This document shows positions 32,501 to 41,400 of a DNA stretch of 64,000 nucleotides, one piece after another (the first letter of the stretch is position 1; every line of letters begins with the position of its first letter). The notes beneath the pieces are model-generated. The model was not told the origin of the DNA and ran no database searches. It worked only from the letters and a program-made list of their open reading frames with translations. The DNA comes from Caprella mutica (Eukaryota > Arthropoda > Malacostraca > Amphipoda > Caprellidae), in NCBI GenBank assembly GCA_947561585.1, contig CANNZV010001108.1:1-64000 (forward strand), in the 5' to 3' direction. The position numbers were made by a program, and so were the translations under genes.

Positions 32501-35049
32501 CTAGTGAAACAGGCAAATCTTCTGTTGAAACAGGCGATATCTCTGTTGAAACAGGTGAAACTTCTAGTGAAACAGGTGCAACCTCTGTTGAAACAGGTGA
32601 AACTACTAGTGAAACAGGCAAATCTTCTGTTGAAACAGGCGATATCTCTGTTGAAACAGGTGAAACTTCTAGTGAAACAGGTGCAACCTCTGTTGAAACA
32701 GGTGAAACTACTAGTGAAACAGGCAAATCTTCTGTTGAAACAGGCGATATCTCTGTTGAAACAGGTGAAACTTCTAGTGAAACAGGTGCAACCTCTGTTG
32801 AAACAGGTGAAACTTCTGTTGAAACAGGTGAAACTTCTGTTGAAACAGGCGAAACTTCTGTTGAAACAGGTGAAACCTCTGTTGAAACAGGTGAAACCTC
32901 TGTTGAAACAGGCGAAACTTCTGTTGAAATGGATGAAACTTCTGTTGAAACAGGTGCAATCTCTGTTGAAACAGGTGAAACTTCTGTTGAAACAGGCGAA
33001 ACTTCTGTTGAAACATGTGAAACTACTAGTGAAACAGGTGAAACTACTAGTGAAACAGGTGAAACTACTAGTGAAACAGGTGAAATTACTGATGAAACAG
33101 GCGAAACTGCTGTTGAGACAGTTGAAATTTCTATTGAAACAGGCGAAACTTCTGATGAAACATGTGAAACTACTAGTGAAACATGCGAAATGACCGGTAG
33201 TGGACATCCAATTAGCAACTGCCACACTAGCGATGTGTCCATTGATAGGCAAAATGGAATTAATTATGATAGATGTGGCGATAACCTGGTAAGCTTAGTC
33301 GGTAGGGAGGTAGAGCCCAAACAGTCAGTCAGTGTAGATACTGCCTCTGATAGTGTCAATGAAGTGACTACTGTAGACCAAACTGACCTAGAAGAAACCA
33401 TGCCTAGAGATGGAGCAGTCACTGGGTATAAAGGAGCCAAAGCTAGGTGGTTGAAGTCCAAGTGGTTAAATAAAGGCAAATCACTGTATAAAGGTATCCC
33501 ACATGCCTTCAAATCTGCCCACCTTACATCTTTAGAAAACTACAATGGTGAGAGAAACTCTCCTGTGGCAATCTTATCTATGAACCCTATTCTCGAGGTG
33601 GAACGAACACTTGACTCCAGTGAGAATATCAGTACATCTGATGGAAATGGAGGTTATCTCGATTGTCCTATCGAAAAATTATCCACCTCTTCACCTAGAT
33701 CTTCTGTTTCACTGAAATCTAAGTCTTCTTCGAGTTTCTCCACGGTATCGCCAAAGTCGTCTTCTACATCACCAAATGCCCCCTTTTCTCCCTCATTGTC
33801 CCCCACTGCTTCTATCGAACCCTCCTCTGCTTCACCAACGTCTTCCATTGCACCACTAAGACCTAATGTGCATAACTCGATCACCACCATCTCCGGGATC
33901 TCTCTGGCTCCATCAACGGAAAAACTTTCTGTCGCCTGTGAAAATAAGAACAGAGCACCCTATGCTGCAAAAACTCGTGATGTTATTGGCGGTGCAGAAT
34001 ATCGTCTCACAATCGGATGTGACGTAATATCCTACGGTGATAGCAATGCGCATTTTACACCAGTGAGAGTTAGTGCTAATCAGCAGTGTATGCAGTGTTT
34101 GTATTGTGAAAATCTGCTCTCACCAACTCCTCTTTTTTGCGAATGTAAAGAGAACCAATCTAATAATTGTCCGTTGGTAGAATCAAGGGGAAAGATTCGA
34201 AAGTGTAAAGACTGTGGGAAAGATAAAGGTCTTCAAGATTGTGATTTCATTTGTGAGTGCTGCTACTTTAAATTTGTGCAGAGAAGGTCAAGCGGTACTA
34301 CTATTGACAATCTAAAAATAGTTAAAGGCCTAAGTCGTTACGCTAGCTTACCTAATCTTCTAGACGAGGAAAGTTTGAGCGTGATAGCTGACGAGGAATC
34401 CAAGGTATGGGTAGACCCGGGTGGTAATTTCACCTGCCATACCTCTAATCTTGTAGACTTTCGTTCCTCAGTTTCGCCTGAAGAAGAGGTAAAGTTTGCA
34501 ACAATGTTCTCCCCAAACAAAGTAGCACACGATCAGAAACTCAAAAATTCGAAAGCTGATTCTGTTGACTCTGGTTTTGACACCACAAGTGTTGGATCGC
34601 CGACTATTTGTGTATCTGCTCCAGTCGATGAGTTTTGTTCTGCTCCCAATACTCCTACCAAAGCTTCTCCAACCTATGGATCTTTTAACACTGTTAAGAG
34701 ACGTCTAGCTAAATCACGCCGACGAAATTTATCTGTTGTTGGTCGAGATATAGAAAAACTTCCCACTTTTAGACTGCAGAAAGAGTTAGCGACTGAAAGA
34801 AGATCATCACTCGCTAACTTGGCTTCAATAGGACTCACAAAATTCCAAAACTATAAACATGGACTCCTTCATCCGGGAATTAGCAAACTGACTAAACCAG
34901 AAGTTGTCAGGACAGATATCAATGGATCGAAGGATGAGATTGATAGAGCAGTGGAGAGAGAGGAGGAGAAAGAACAAGAGGATAAATGTGAGGAGAAGGA
35001 TGTACAAAGTGAAGGAGTGGAGAAAACATCTGTTACAGAGAATGGGTGA
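29584..35049 (+). CDS. Large repeat-rich acidic protein with cysteine cluster; partial (exon with 3' splice donor)
   Basis: One uninterrupted frame of about 1,820 codons. The frame's TGA at 35047-35049 lies inside GG|GTGAGT, a near-ideal splice donor, so the exon probably ends at 35045 in phase 2 and the protein continues. The start is the first ATG after an in-frame TAA (29581-29583). Its Kozak context is weak (T at -3, G at +4), and an acceptor-like site lies at 29465. Layout: Pro-rich 1-117; six 24-residue repeats (GGLTSSDDVKDVVSG...) about 119-263; Ser/Thr and acidic linker; about 38 six-residue ETCEAE-like repeats about 446-676; Glu/Thr-rich linker; seven-residue ETGETSV repeats to about 1203, including a 35-residue block three times; Lys-rich 1280-1335; Ser/Pro-rich 1363-1440; about a dozen Cys at 1502-1560 in CxxC-like spacing, possibly zinc-binding; then RYASLPNL and RRSSLANL, typical of basophilic kinase or 14-3-3 sites. 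No signal peptide or membrane segment. Family not recognised. The unique C-terminal third makes it a credible gene. Confidence 0.78.
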   Translation: MEATCCSSTFESPPPPIPKHQTDPALLLKSSWELQNISSRRRKKVSRSKGRPPSREFLLMVGPQLLPHDYPVLASPPNRLPPPPPPALYVIDEVEEVEKHEEESTSFMDVPPLEVLYLPGGLTSSDDVKDVVSGNVPCGEDVPGGLTSSDDVKDVVSGNVPCGEDVPGGLTSSDDVKDVVSGNVPCGEDVPGGLTSSDDVKDVVSGNVPCGEDVPGGLTSSDDVKDVVSSNVPCGEDAPGGLTSSDDVKDVVSGNVPCGEDVPSVVLTTTTLPKVATGLTAMDSTTVDKLVVGICKQPHGTSTGTTGSGSSSSTLEGTFSTTSTHYSSLASTRQEEADNYCADVIVPNDPTTSLNSDQGGGVGGEGEDAGGDGEDMILLQADNLCHEEGSQGPDKLSGTEIRKLTDKDGGGEETVDKLGESNGEEEIGDRGDKDRENNETNFETEELCEVMETCEAEETCETEETCETEETCETEETCKAEETCEAEKTCETEETCEGQETCETEETCETEETCEAEETCETEGTCESEETCKAEETCEAEETCETEETCKAEETCEAQETCEAEETCESEETCEAQETCEAEETCEAEETCKAEETCESEETCEAEETLEAGETCETQETCKAQETCEAHETCESEETCESEETCEAEETCEAQETCEAQETCEAQETCEAQETYETSREAEETSIELACETFETNESVYENKETEEIIETGVVQSSETHEENCILISESNETIEQTSEVNETVEETDETAAETIESEEKYEVTNETEDGETNEASATFETNETEGETNETKGETNETSDTAEGDDNLALDYETEGETAENSEEVNETENTNSETINVSSDAASGEASQSDETAIETSETDVTNETCHGNESSGETAVRVETIGEKIETIEITNDVRNTDITWETNGDSGETGEASDGTAETCVETGRNSVEPNETSMEPGETSVETGENSVEMSETSVETGEISVETGETTSETGKSSVETGDISVETGETSSETGATSVETGETTSETGKSSVETGDISVETGETSSETGATSVETGETTSETGKSSVETGDISVETGETSSETGATSVETGETSVETGETSVETGETSVETGETSVETGETSVETGETSVEMDETSVETGAISVETGETSVETGETSVETCETTSETGETTSETGETTSETGEITDETGETAVETVEISIETGETSDETCETTSETCEMTGSGHPISNCHTSDVSIDRQNGINYDRCGDNLVSLVGREVEPKQSVSVDTASDSVNEVTTVDQTDLEETMPRDGAVTGYKGAKARWLKSKWLNKGKSLYKGIPHAFKSAHLTSLENYNGERNSPVAILSMNPILEVERTLDSSENISTSDGNGGYLDCPIEKLSTSSPRSSVSLKSKSSSSFSTVSPKSSSTSPNAPFSPSLSPTASIEPSSASPTSSIAPLRPNVHNSITTISGISLAPSTEKLSVACENKNRAPYAAKTRDVIGGAEYRLTIGCDVISYGDSNAHFTPVRVSANQQCMQCLYCENLLSPTPLFCECKENQSNNCPLVESRGKIRKCKDCGKDKGLQDCDFICECCYFKFVQRRSSGTTIDNLKIVKGLSRYASLPNLLDEESLSVIADEESKVWVDPGGNFTCHTSNLVDFRSSVSPEEEVKFATMFSPNKVAHDQKLKNSKADSVDSGFDTTSVGSPTICVSAPVDEFCSAPNTPTKASPTYGSFNTVKRRLAKSRRRNLSVVGRDIEKLPTFRLQKELATERRSSLANLASIGLTKFQNYKHGLLHPGISKLTKPEVVRTDINGSKDEIDRAVEREEEKEQEDKCEEKDVQSEGVEKTSVTENG
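29938..30372 (+). repeat. 72-bp coding repeat, 6 units
   Basis: CCAGGAGGTTTAACATCTTC begins each unit, with starts at 29938, 30010, 30082 and so on. Units are almost identical at DNA level: one GGC to AGC change and one GTA to GCA change. This implies very recent expansion inside the exon. Each encodes 24 residues with one Cys. Confidence 0.97.
30918..31612 (+). repeat. 18-bp coding repeat, about 38 units
   Basis: GAAACTTGTGAAGCTGAG encodes Glu-Thr-Cys-Glu-Ala-Glu. The variable codon is GCT, ACT, TCT, AGT or AAA, and the last GAG or CAG. Because the unit is 18 bp and stop-poor, a second + frame and two - frames are also open. Only the first continues into unique coding sequence. Confidence 0.97.
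32352..33190 (+). repeat. 21-bp coding repeat, about 38 units, with 105-bp blocks
   Basis: GAAACAGGTGAAACTTCTGT repeats encode ETGETSV. A 105-bp higher-order block marked by AGGCAAATCT occurs at 32512, 32617 and 32722. Antisense and alternate frames are open but are shadows. Confidence 0.97.
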
Positions 35050-36347
35050 GTAACATTATAATATAATATTTGAACTAACTATTTTTCACTTCATTCATGT
35101 AACTATGAAGAAATTTATGTTCCCTTTTGAGAAATTTCTATGTAAATAAAAATCATATTACAAAAGCGAACTGTATGATTCACTCATATAGATTTTTATA
35201 AAACATCATAACATTCAATGAAATAGTTTTCTTAATTTTTTTAACGATTTTGAAGAATGATAAGATTTAAAAAAAGATCTTAGGAATATGCTTCATAATT
35301 AAATTCGATCTATTATCGCTTCATATGCTATTACATATACCATGTATATGTAACAATGAACTAATTCTTTTCTTCTTGTCATTCAAATTAACAAATAGTT
35401 TGTTCGAATAAATTTATAAAAAGTATTCCCTATTTTTATGGTATAGCCGTATAGTAACCATTCTGGTTATCTTCTGTACATGAATTTATGAATAAATACA
35501 TTTAAATCACTGATATTATTTAAAAGTCACCACTCATTCTCATGCATTATGAAAATATTGTAGTCTGCCCTCTCAACTAAGCAGTTTTCTATCATGGATT
35601 CCTAACTGTTGTTAGAAAACGAATGTTGTTACAAATCATCTTAGTTGCCAGATGTAGGAAGATTTACGTAATAATACAGTCTTCGATTTCGATGTTATTA
35701 TGTTAAATTTAAATTTATAATATATAATAAATAGAAAATCTATTGAAAATGAACATAATGTGTTGTTTTCTAGTTTTTGAATTATTTATCAATAATCTAG
35801 TGACCTTTAGCATTTACTTTTAATTGGGTGGTTGACTCAGTGCAGTTTTTACTTTCGTGAAGGTTGGATGTGCGTGTATCGGATCTGAAAATCGTGATTT
35901 ATGATGGTGTTCTAAATTTATTTATCACTCATGTTGACATTTTGATTTGATTGGTTGAATTATTTACATTGCATTTGAGGTGGTTCATGGTTCATTCTAG
36001 TGTTTTGTGTTCCAATTCTATCCAGGAACTGAAAAATTGAAAGGTTCTTTTGATTGTGGAAATTCTCACTGTTAGTGAGTTCATGTGTACGTATGTACCT
36101 ACCTCCTTTCAATTACCTGGGCTTAAATTAGCTACAACAATTAGTTAATACCCATGTGCACCTTTTGCAGCGTTATATTACCAAATATTACACTTTATCT
36201 GTAATGCAAGACTCCTGCCATACGTTAATACACAATAATTTTTTAAAGTTATAATAATAAAGCGATCATTTAGATTTGTTAATGATATCAAAATTGTGAA
36301 TCCATTATCCAGGGATTTTCTTAATGGAAATGTTTCTCTGACGTAAA
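35046..36347 (+). other. Probable intron
   Basis: It starts with GTGAGTAACA directly after the coding exon. AT-rich with no open frame. Alternative acceptors (TCTATCCAG near 36027, TTATCCAG near 36312) would lead to stops within a few codons, so a short terminal exon here remains possible. Confidence 0.45.
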
Positions 36348-36358
36348 ATGTTTCGAAG

Positions 36359-36403
36359 TAACAGCCACGACGACGTATTGGACGACGTTCCTGATTTCAG
36401 ACG
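36359..36403 (+). CDS. Candidate second coding exon of the repeat-rich gene, partial
   Basis: A CpG-rich stretch ends at 36403 with a GTATGT donor. Joined in phase 2 after either of two tandem AGs (exon start 36359 or 36365), it reads (NS)HDDVLDDVPDFR with no stop and leaves phase 2 again. The same frame also extends back to an ATG at 36348 with A at -3, so it could instead be the first coding exon of an alternative transcript. The pyrimidine tract is mediocre. The evidence is frame, donor and composition only. Confidence 0.35.
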
Positions 36404-36627
36404 GTATGTTGTTTGGTATTTATCCATTATATTTAGCCAATTTGGTAGGTAAATATTTTTTTGAAAGTACCTAGCATGAAAAAAAAAATAGCATGAAAAT
36501 ATTTTTCATCAAGAAGCTACCTAGTAACTATCTGTTTCCAAGTTGAAGTTTCAATCTTAATTCATGGTCATAGGTATACCTTCCATTCCAGCGTATCTAA
36601 TATAATCTAACTACAAATTATTGGTTG
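36404..36627. other. Unassigned AT-rich sequence, perhaps intron
   Basis: It follows the GTATGT donor and has no recognisable feature. Confidence 0.4.
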
Positions 36628-36770
36628 GTTTTGGTTTCACATTCTTTTTAAGAAAAATGATATTGAGGTAATAATTATTATTTTAATCAGTATCCACCAA
36701 TTAAATTAAAATATTATTATTAGTTATGTATATAATTTTTTCTTATATGACCGAAGATGTGAAACACTGA
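36628..36770. mobile_element. Foldback (MITE-like) element, copy B, decayed
   Basis: The left end GGTTTCACATTCTTTTTAAG and right end CTTATATGACCGAAGATGTG correspond to the termini of the copies at 18.1 and 54.4 kb. The middle keeps TTTTAATCAGTATCCA but has lost the second GGATACCAAT arm. It is shorter and more diverged than the other two. Confidence 0.6.
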
Positions 36771-37391
36771 AACTAATCGATAATTTGTAATTATGCCAAG
36801 TAATAAAGCATGTCCAAGCATGGCGAGTTTGTGACAGTTATTTTGAGCCCTTCAATTGCAAATGGCGAGTTTTATCTATTTTTCTCCTATGCTACAATGT
36901 TATTTAGGAGAGAATTAATAATAATTTGATCATTTTGGAGAGAATTTGTTGAATTTTGGAGAGAGCTGGAGAGATAAATGGCAAGTTTATGGGACATACT
37001 ATTTTACTTGGTAATTATGTAACATCCTCTAACCATGTGCCCAGTTTGTAATCGGTGCACTGAACTCCTCTGACTTTTTCAAAAATCTGAGAAATAGCTG
37101 CCAACATTTTTCATCAATTTGTCTAGTCCTCCAACATTTTTCCAGTTTCCCCTCCAAAAATTAATGGTAATATAGGAATTAATAGCTAAATATCCTCTGA
37201 GGTTGCAGGAATTTTTTTATTAGAGAAATTGAATATCTCCTGACATATCATTGGAATTTACCACCAAATACAATAGGGACATGTCCATTTATACCTATGA
37301 ATTTAGAATAACTAGACCCATAATCCATTGGCCATGTTTAAGATTGTGGCTATTAATGACATACTCATAGCACCATTACATGATTACCATA
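36771..37391. other. Unassigned AT-rich sequence
   Basis: It contains repeated short blocks (ATGGCGAGTTT twice, CCAACATTTTTC twice) but no element or gene that can be defined. Confidence 0.5.
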
Positions 37392-37618
37392 GGGTCAAGC
37401 AGGTAAATTGCGGCACACTAACTAACTGCGGCCTTTAACAACAGAAACATCATAGCCTCTAAACACACATTAAAAACTTAAATTATTAGATTATACCATG
37501 CACTGCGCTTCTTTTGATTGCTATGTCATTTTAATGTAATTTCGGTTCAGAATGTTTTAGAGACTCTTGAGAGGACCGCAATTAAAAATTAAAGGGCTGC
37601 AATTTACCTGCGTGACCC
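37392..37618. mobile_element. Non-autonomous DNA transposon (MITE), 227 bp, copy 1
   Basis: Terminal inverted repeats of about 23 bp begin GGGTCAAGCAGGTAAATTGC on the left; the right end is the near-complement ending CCTGCGTGACCC. The element is flanked on both sides by TA (37390-37391 and 37619-37620), the target duplication of Tc1/mariner-type and some other cut-and-paste elements. A sub-terminal CTGCGGCC / GGACCGCA pair extends the symmetry. No coding capacity. Confidence 0.85.
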
Positions 37619-37711
37619 TAGCCACAGGCACGTGTATAATGTATATGATCTCTCGAATAATACCAATATGGTTTTAAGTTCTACATTAAATGATTAAATA
37701 TTAACTAGATA

Positions 37712-37938
37712 CATATTCAGATGGGTAAATTGCGACACTTTAACTAAATGCGGCCACTAACCTCAATACTAATAACCATCATTGCTTTGAAGACCCATGA
37801 AATAAATATAATATAGCTTGCATTGATCTTTTTTTGATATAAAGCAACTCAATATAAATTAGTTTCAGAATGTTTTTGAGACTTTCTTAGTATAGCCGCA
37901 ATTAGAAATTAAAGGGACACAATTTACCTGTGTGACCC
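37712..37938. mobile_element. Non-autonomous DNA transposon (MITE), 227 bp, copy 2
   Basis: Same family, same length and same orientation as the preceding copy, only 93 bp away. The right end CTGTGTGACCC and interior blocks (TTTCAGAATGTTTTTGAGAC, AATTAGAAATTAAAGGG) match well. The outer 12 bases of the left end have mutated away. TA flanks at 37710-37711 and 37939-37940. Confidence 0.8.
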
Positions 37939-37940
37939 TA

Positions 37941-39317
37941 TTGCTGTTGTTAATTGATAAATCTTGAATTAATTTCTCTTTTTCTAAATCAATATTATAA
38001 TTAGATTAGATTCTGTCTGTCACATTAACTTGGCTAAGTTGCTAATAGCTAGCTGGTAGAATAAATTTTTATATCAATTCAATGATTGGTTTCATTACCT
38101 AACTAAATTAATAAATTTATTCAATTGAATATAGCTATTCAAGCAAAAGCTGAGCCAGAGATAATTATTATTACTTGAATTACTGAACCTATATCAGTGT
38201 GTATAAAAATAATTTATGAAAAATGTTGTCATTTTTGACAGCACATATACACTAGTGACCCTAAAATGAGCAAAGTTGTGTTAATAGACTGTCTCACAGC
38301 TTAGAATGGTTCACTGCTTGCCACACTGTGAAACATGGACTGTAGGGACTAGACAGAGTAGATGGTGTTACAATTACAGATTCTAAGTCTTTCCTTCATC
38401 ATTTTTAACAGGTGAAAAAGTAATTAATTAGTGATGGAGGTAAGGTTAGAAATACTCTAAATTCCAGAAAATATTGATAAGTTATAACACAATACAATGA
38501 GTTTTGTAAATTTAATAATATCTGCATATATAATTATATATGTCCCTAGATAAAGTGTTCTGGATACATTTTTACATTCATTAAAATACTAATCTTGCAT
38601 AAATTTATATGTACATATTTCAATTGTTATGGATTGTCATATTTCCTAATGTCCATTGTTTTTTTTATTCTATATAAATAATTTCTTATTCTATTTGAAT
38701 ATCAATAGAATATATCCAAATAGCACTGAGATTCAAGGGTGATCAGAATTTTGATCTCCATTGCACATTCAATGTATTTTTGTATCTTGTAAGATATTTT
38801 GTGAATGGTTGAAGAGCTGTCTTGAAAATTCCCTTTTTTGAATCAAATGTTTTATTTGTAATTTTAGAAAGAGAAGTGACACAGCCTTCAATTGCTATTG
38901 CTAGTTGTTCCAAATTTTGCTTGATGTTTGTTTATTTTCTTTCTATCTTCAGATTTCAAATCAGTAGTTAGTTACAGTTAGCATGTATTTAGTACAGTAA
39001 AGTCTCAACTATTATCACAACTGTGATATTAATTCTTCAAAGAAAGCTATTGGTTACACTTTATGTACCTGTAGGAAAACGTTACAGTACTCAGACACTC
39101 TCAGTACTCTGGAAGTGGGAGTAATTATGTGTCATGAACCAATCTAACCTTTTGAAATTACTGTTTGACCTAGGATGACATGTCAACACCAACTTTCTGA
39201 GTACTGATAGTGTGAATGAAGTCAGAGTACTGATTTCATGTTAATTAAGTACTAGCTGTAGCTACCAATTGCAATATACCTACCTTAAAATTAAAAAGAA
39301 AAAAATACTATAGCTAT
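37941..39317. other. Unassigned AT-rich sequence
   Basis: No open frame, array or inverted repeat of note. Confidence 0.5.
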
Positions 39318-39812
39318 TGCAATGTACATACCTACTTTGGTATATGGTACAGTAGCTGTACCCCTTGCAATGTACCTACCTACTTTGGTATATGGTACAG
39401 TAGTTGTACCTCTTGCAATGTACATACCTACTTTGGTACATGGTACAGTAGCTGTACCCCTTGCAATGTACCTACCTATTTTGGTACATGGTAGACTAGC
39501 TGTACCTCTTGCAATGTACCTACCTACTGTGGTACATGGTAGACTAGCTGTACCTCTTGCAATGTACCTACCTACTGTGGTACATGGTACACTAGCTGTA
39601 CCTACCTACTGTGGTACATGGTACACTAGCTGTACCTCTTGCAATGTACCTACCTACTGTGGTACATGGTACACTAGCTGTACCTCTTGCAATGTACCTA
39701 CCTACTGTGGTACATGGTACACTAGCTGTGCCCCTTGCAATGTACCTACCTACTGTGGTACATGGTAGACTAGCTGTGCCCCTTGCAATGTACCTACCTA
39801 CTGTGGTACATG
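39318..39812. repeat. 48-bp minisatellite, about 10 units
   Basis: The unit contains CTTGCAATGTACCTACCTAC and GTGGTACATGGTACACTAGC. Unit starts at 39320, 39368, 39416 and so on. 5' units have TTTGGTA, 3' units CTGTGGTA. One unit (near 39600) lacks the CTCTTGCAATG part, which shifts the open frames. Short GTAC palindromes abound. Confidence 0.97.
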
Positions 39813-41219
39813 TACACTAAATGTTCTATTTTCCTCCCTTAGACAATAGTGTCTCATTTCAAGCAGGTATTGTTTCTTGCCCAGGTATTGTTTCCTGACT
39901 AGGTAGGTAAGGTATTAATATTCATATATCCTTTAGGAAATGGGAAGGTTCTGCCTGTACTATTGTAATCTGTGTAGTTACTACACTAACATTACAATAG
40001 TAACCTTTCCTTTCTTATTGTTTCACTTTCTAGTTCATTCCCTCTGCCTTAGTTCTATTTTACTGAAAGCTGCAAACTAGTGTTATATTACACTATCTAT
40101 TAATTCCCATTGAATTCATTGATCTAATCGATATATCTTTGCTATTTATTAATTCCATATTTAATTCTAATTATTTGGGATGGTAGACTGTAAATTAAAT
40201 GCCTAATAAATTATCTACTTAGTACTTAGAGCTATTAATTAAATAGTGCTTTTTTATTCAGATCTGATAAGATACTACGTATTTAGGGTTTATTTACATA
40301 TCCTTTGCCCTGATTTTATCTATCAGAGTGATGGTTGAAGTTCAACTGATGGCTAGTTATTCGAGAGAGTTTAAGTTATGCTATTTATTATTATAATGTT
40401 ATAATATCTGTTATTTCTATAGGTTGTTATGGTCCATTCCCTTAAGTCTGATCTGTATTAGATGCCCCAGCCATTCATTCTATATAGAGGATTTTCTTTG
40501 CTATTTATAGCTTAGTTCTTCAATCTCTAGACTATATCTTGTAGATGATTGTACTTCTTTCACGTAGAATACCGTGGTACAGTCGGTCAGTAAAGTGCGT
40601 GCGTGTGTCCTTGGTAGGAATAGCACAGTCACTGCTGGTGTAGTTATGCTAAGCGCATTAGTGTCAGGCTTATATTAGGCCTATAAATAGCTACTTAGGC
40701 TTATACTGACTTTTATAGCTATTAGTTCTAACATCTTTATGTAGCTACTATTTGAAATATGTATCGATAGATACTATATAGTATTCATTTTGAGTCTTCA
40801 GTTTGAAAAGTGATCTATCTATTAGTGTTTACTTTGGTTTCACCCACACCGGTAATTGGTTCACTCCCTAATGGTTCACATTGGGCCCACCTGGGGACAA
40901 TGGGACCATTAGCCACCCTGTGGGTAAGCGTACCATCAGTCCTATGGGTCTTTCTCGTAACAAATGCATGCAGGTTATAATTAGTGTAACTCGTATTATT
41001 ATCTGATAGCATACTACATCACACTGTGAATGTAATGATTAATTGAAATATATCAAGAGAATGAGCACCCGATAATGAATAACTAATATACACAGTAAAT
41101 GATGTTAAACAATCTAGAAGTTCTATAATGGAACATGGTGTGACTGGTGATTATATAGTTCGTCATTCCTACTTTAAACCCCTCCTCTAGCACAATTCCC
41201 CACCTCTGTGCCCTCCTAT
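39813..41219. other. Unique sequence with a hairpin and a GC-richer patch
   Basis: It holds the strong hairpin at 39943-40010 and, at about 40840-40960, a GC-rich non-repetitive block (TTGGGCCCACCTGGGGAC and neighbours). The block is open on the minus strand for 65 codons. It could be a transposon piece or an exon; neither is shown. Confidence 0.4.
39943..40010. repeat. Long hairpin, pre-miRNA-like in size
   Basis: GGAAGGTT pairs with AACCTTTCC (one bulge), TACTATTGTAAT with ATTACAATAGTA, and GTGTAG with CTACAC around a TTA loop. The total is about 68 nt with two internal asymmetries. It could be a microRNA precursor or a foldback transposon relic. Confidence 0.75.
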
Positions 41220-41400
41220 CTCCTCCCCCCTACCCCCCCCCCCCACCACTCCCAACCCCCCCCCCCCCTCTCCACCACTCCCTCCTATCACCTCCTCCCA
41301 CTACCCCCTCCTATCTATTCTCTTCCACCAGTCCCACCTATTTCCTCCCGCCACTCACTCCCACCACTCCTTCCTCCACTCGATCCCTCCATCACTCCCT
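41220..41400. repeat. C-rich low-complexity tract
   Basis: Runs of C up to about 10 mixed with CTCCTAT and CCACTCC motifs, giving Pro/Ser/Leu-rich translations on the + strand. These are compositional artefacts. Confidence 0.9.

Noticed and set aside
32158..33252. Antisense Cys/Phe- or Val/Ser-rich frames
   Set aside because: They are complements of the 21-bp coding repeat and end where it ends.
39322..39820. 148-codon membrane-like frame
   Set aside because: It consists of 48-bp repeat units, and one deleted unit breaks it into two frames. There is no unique domain.
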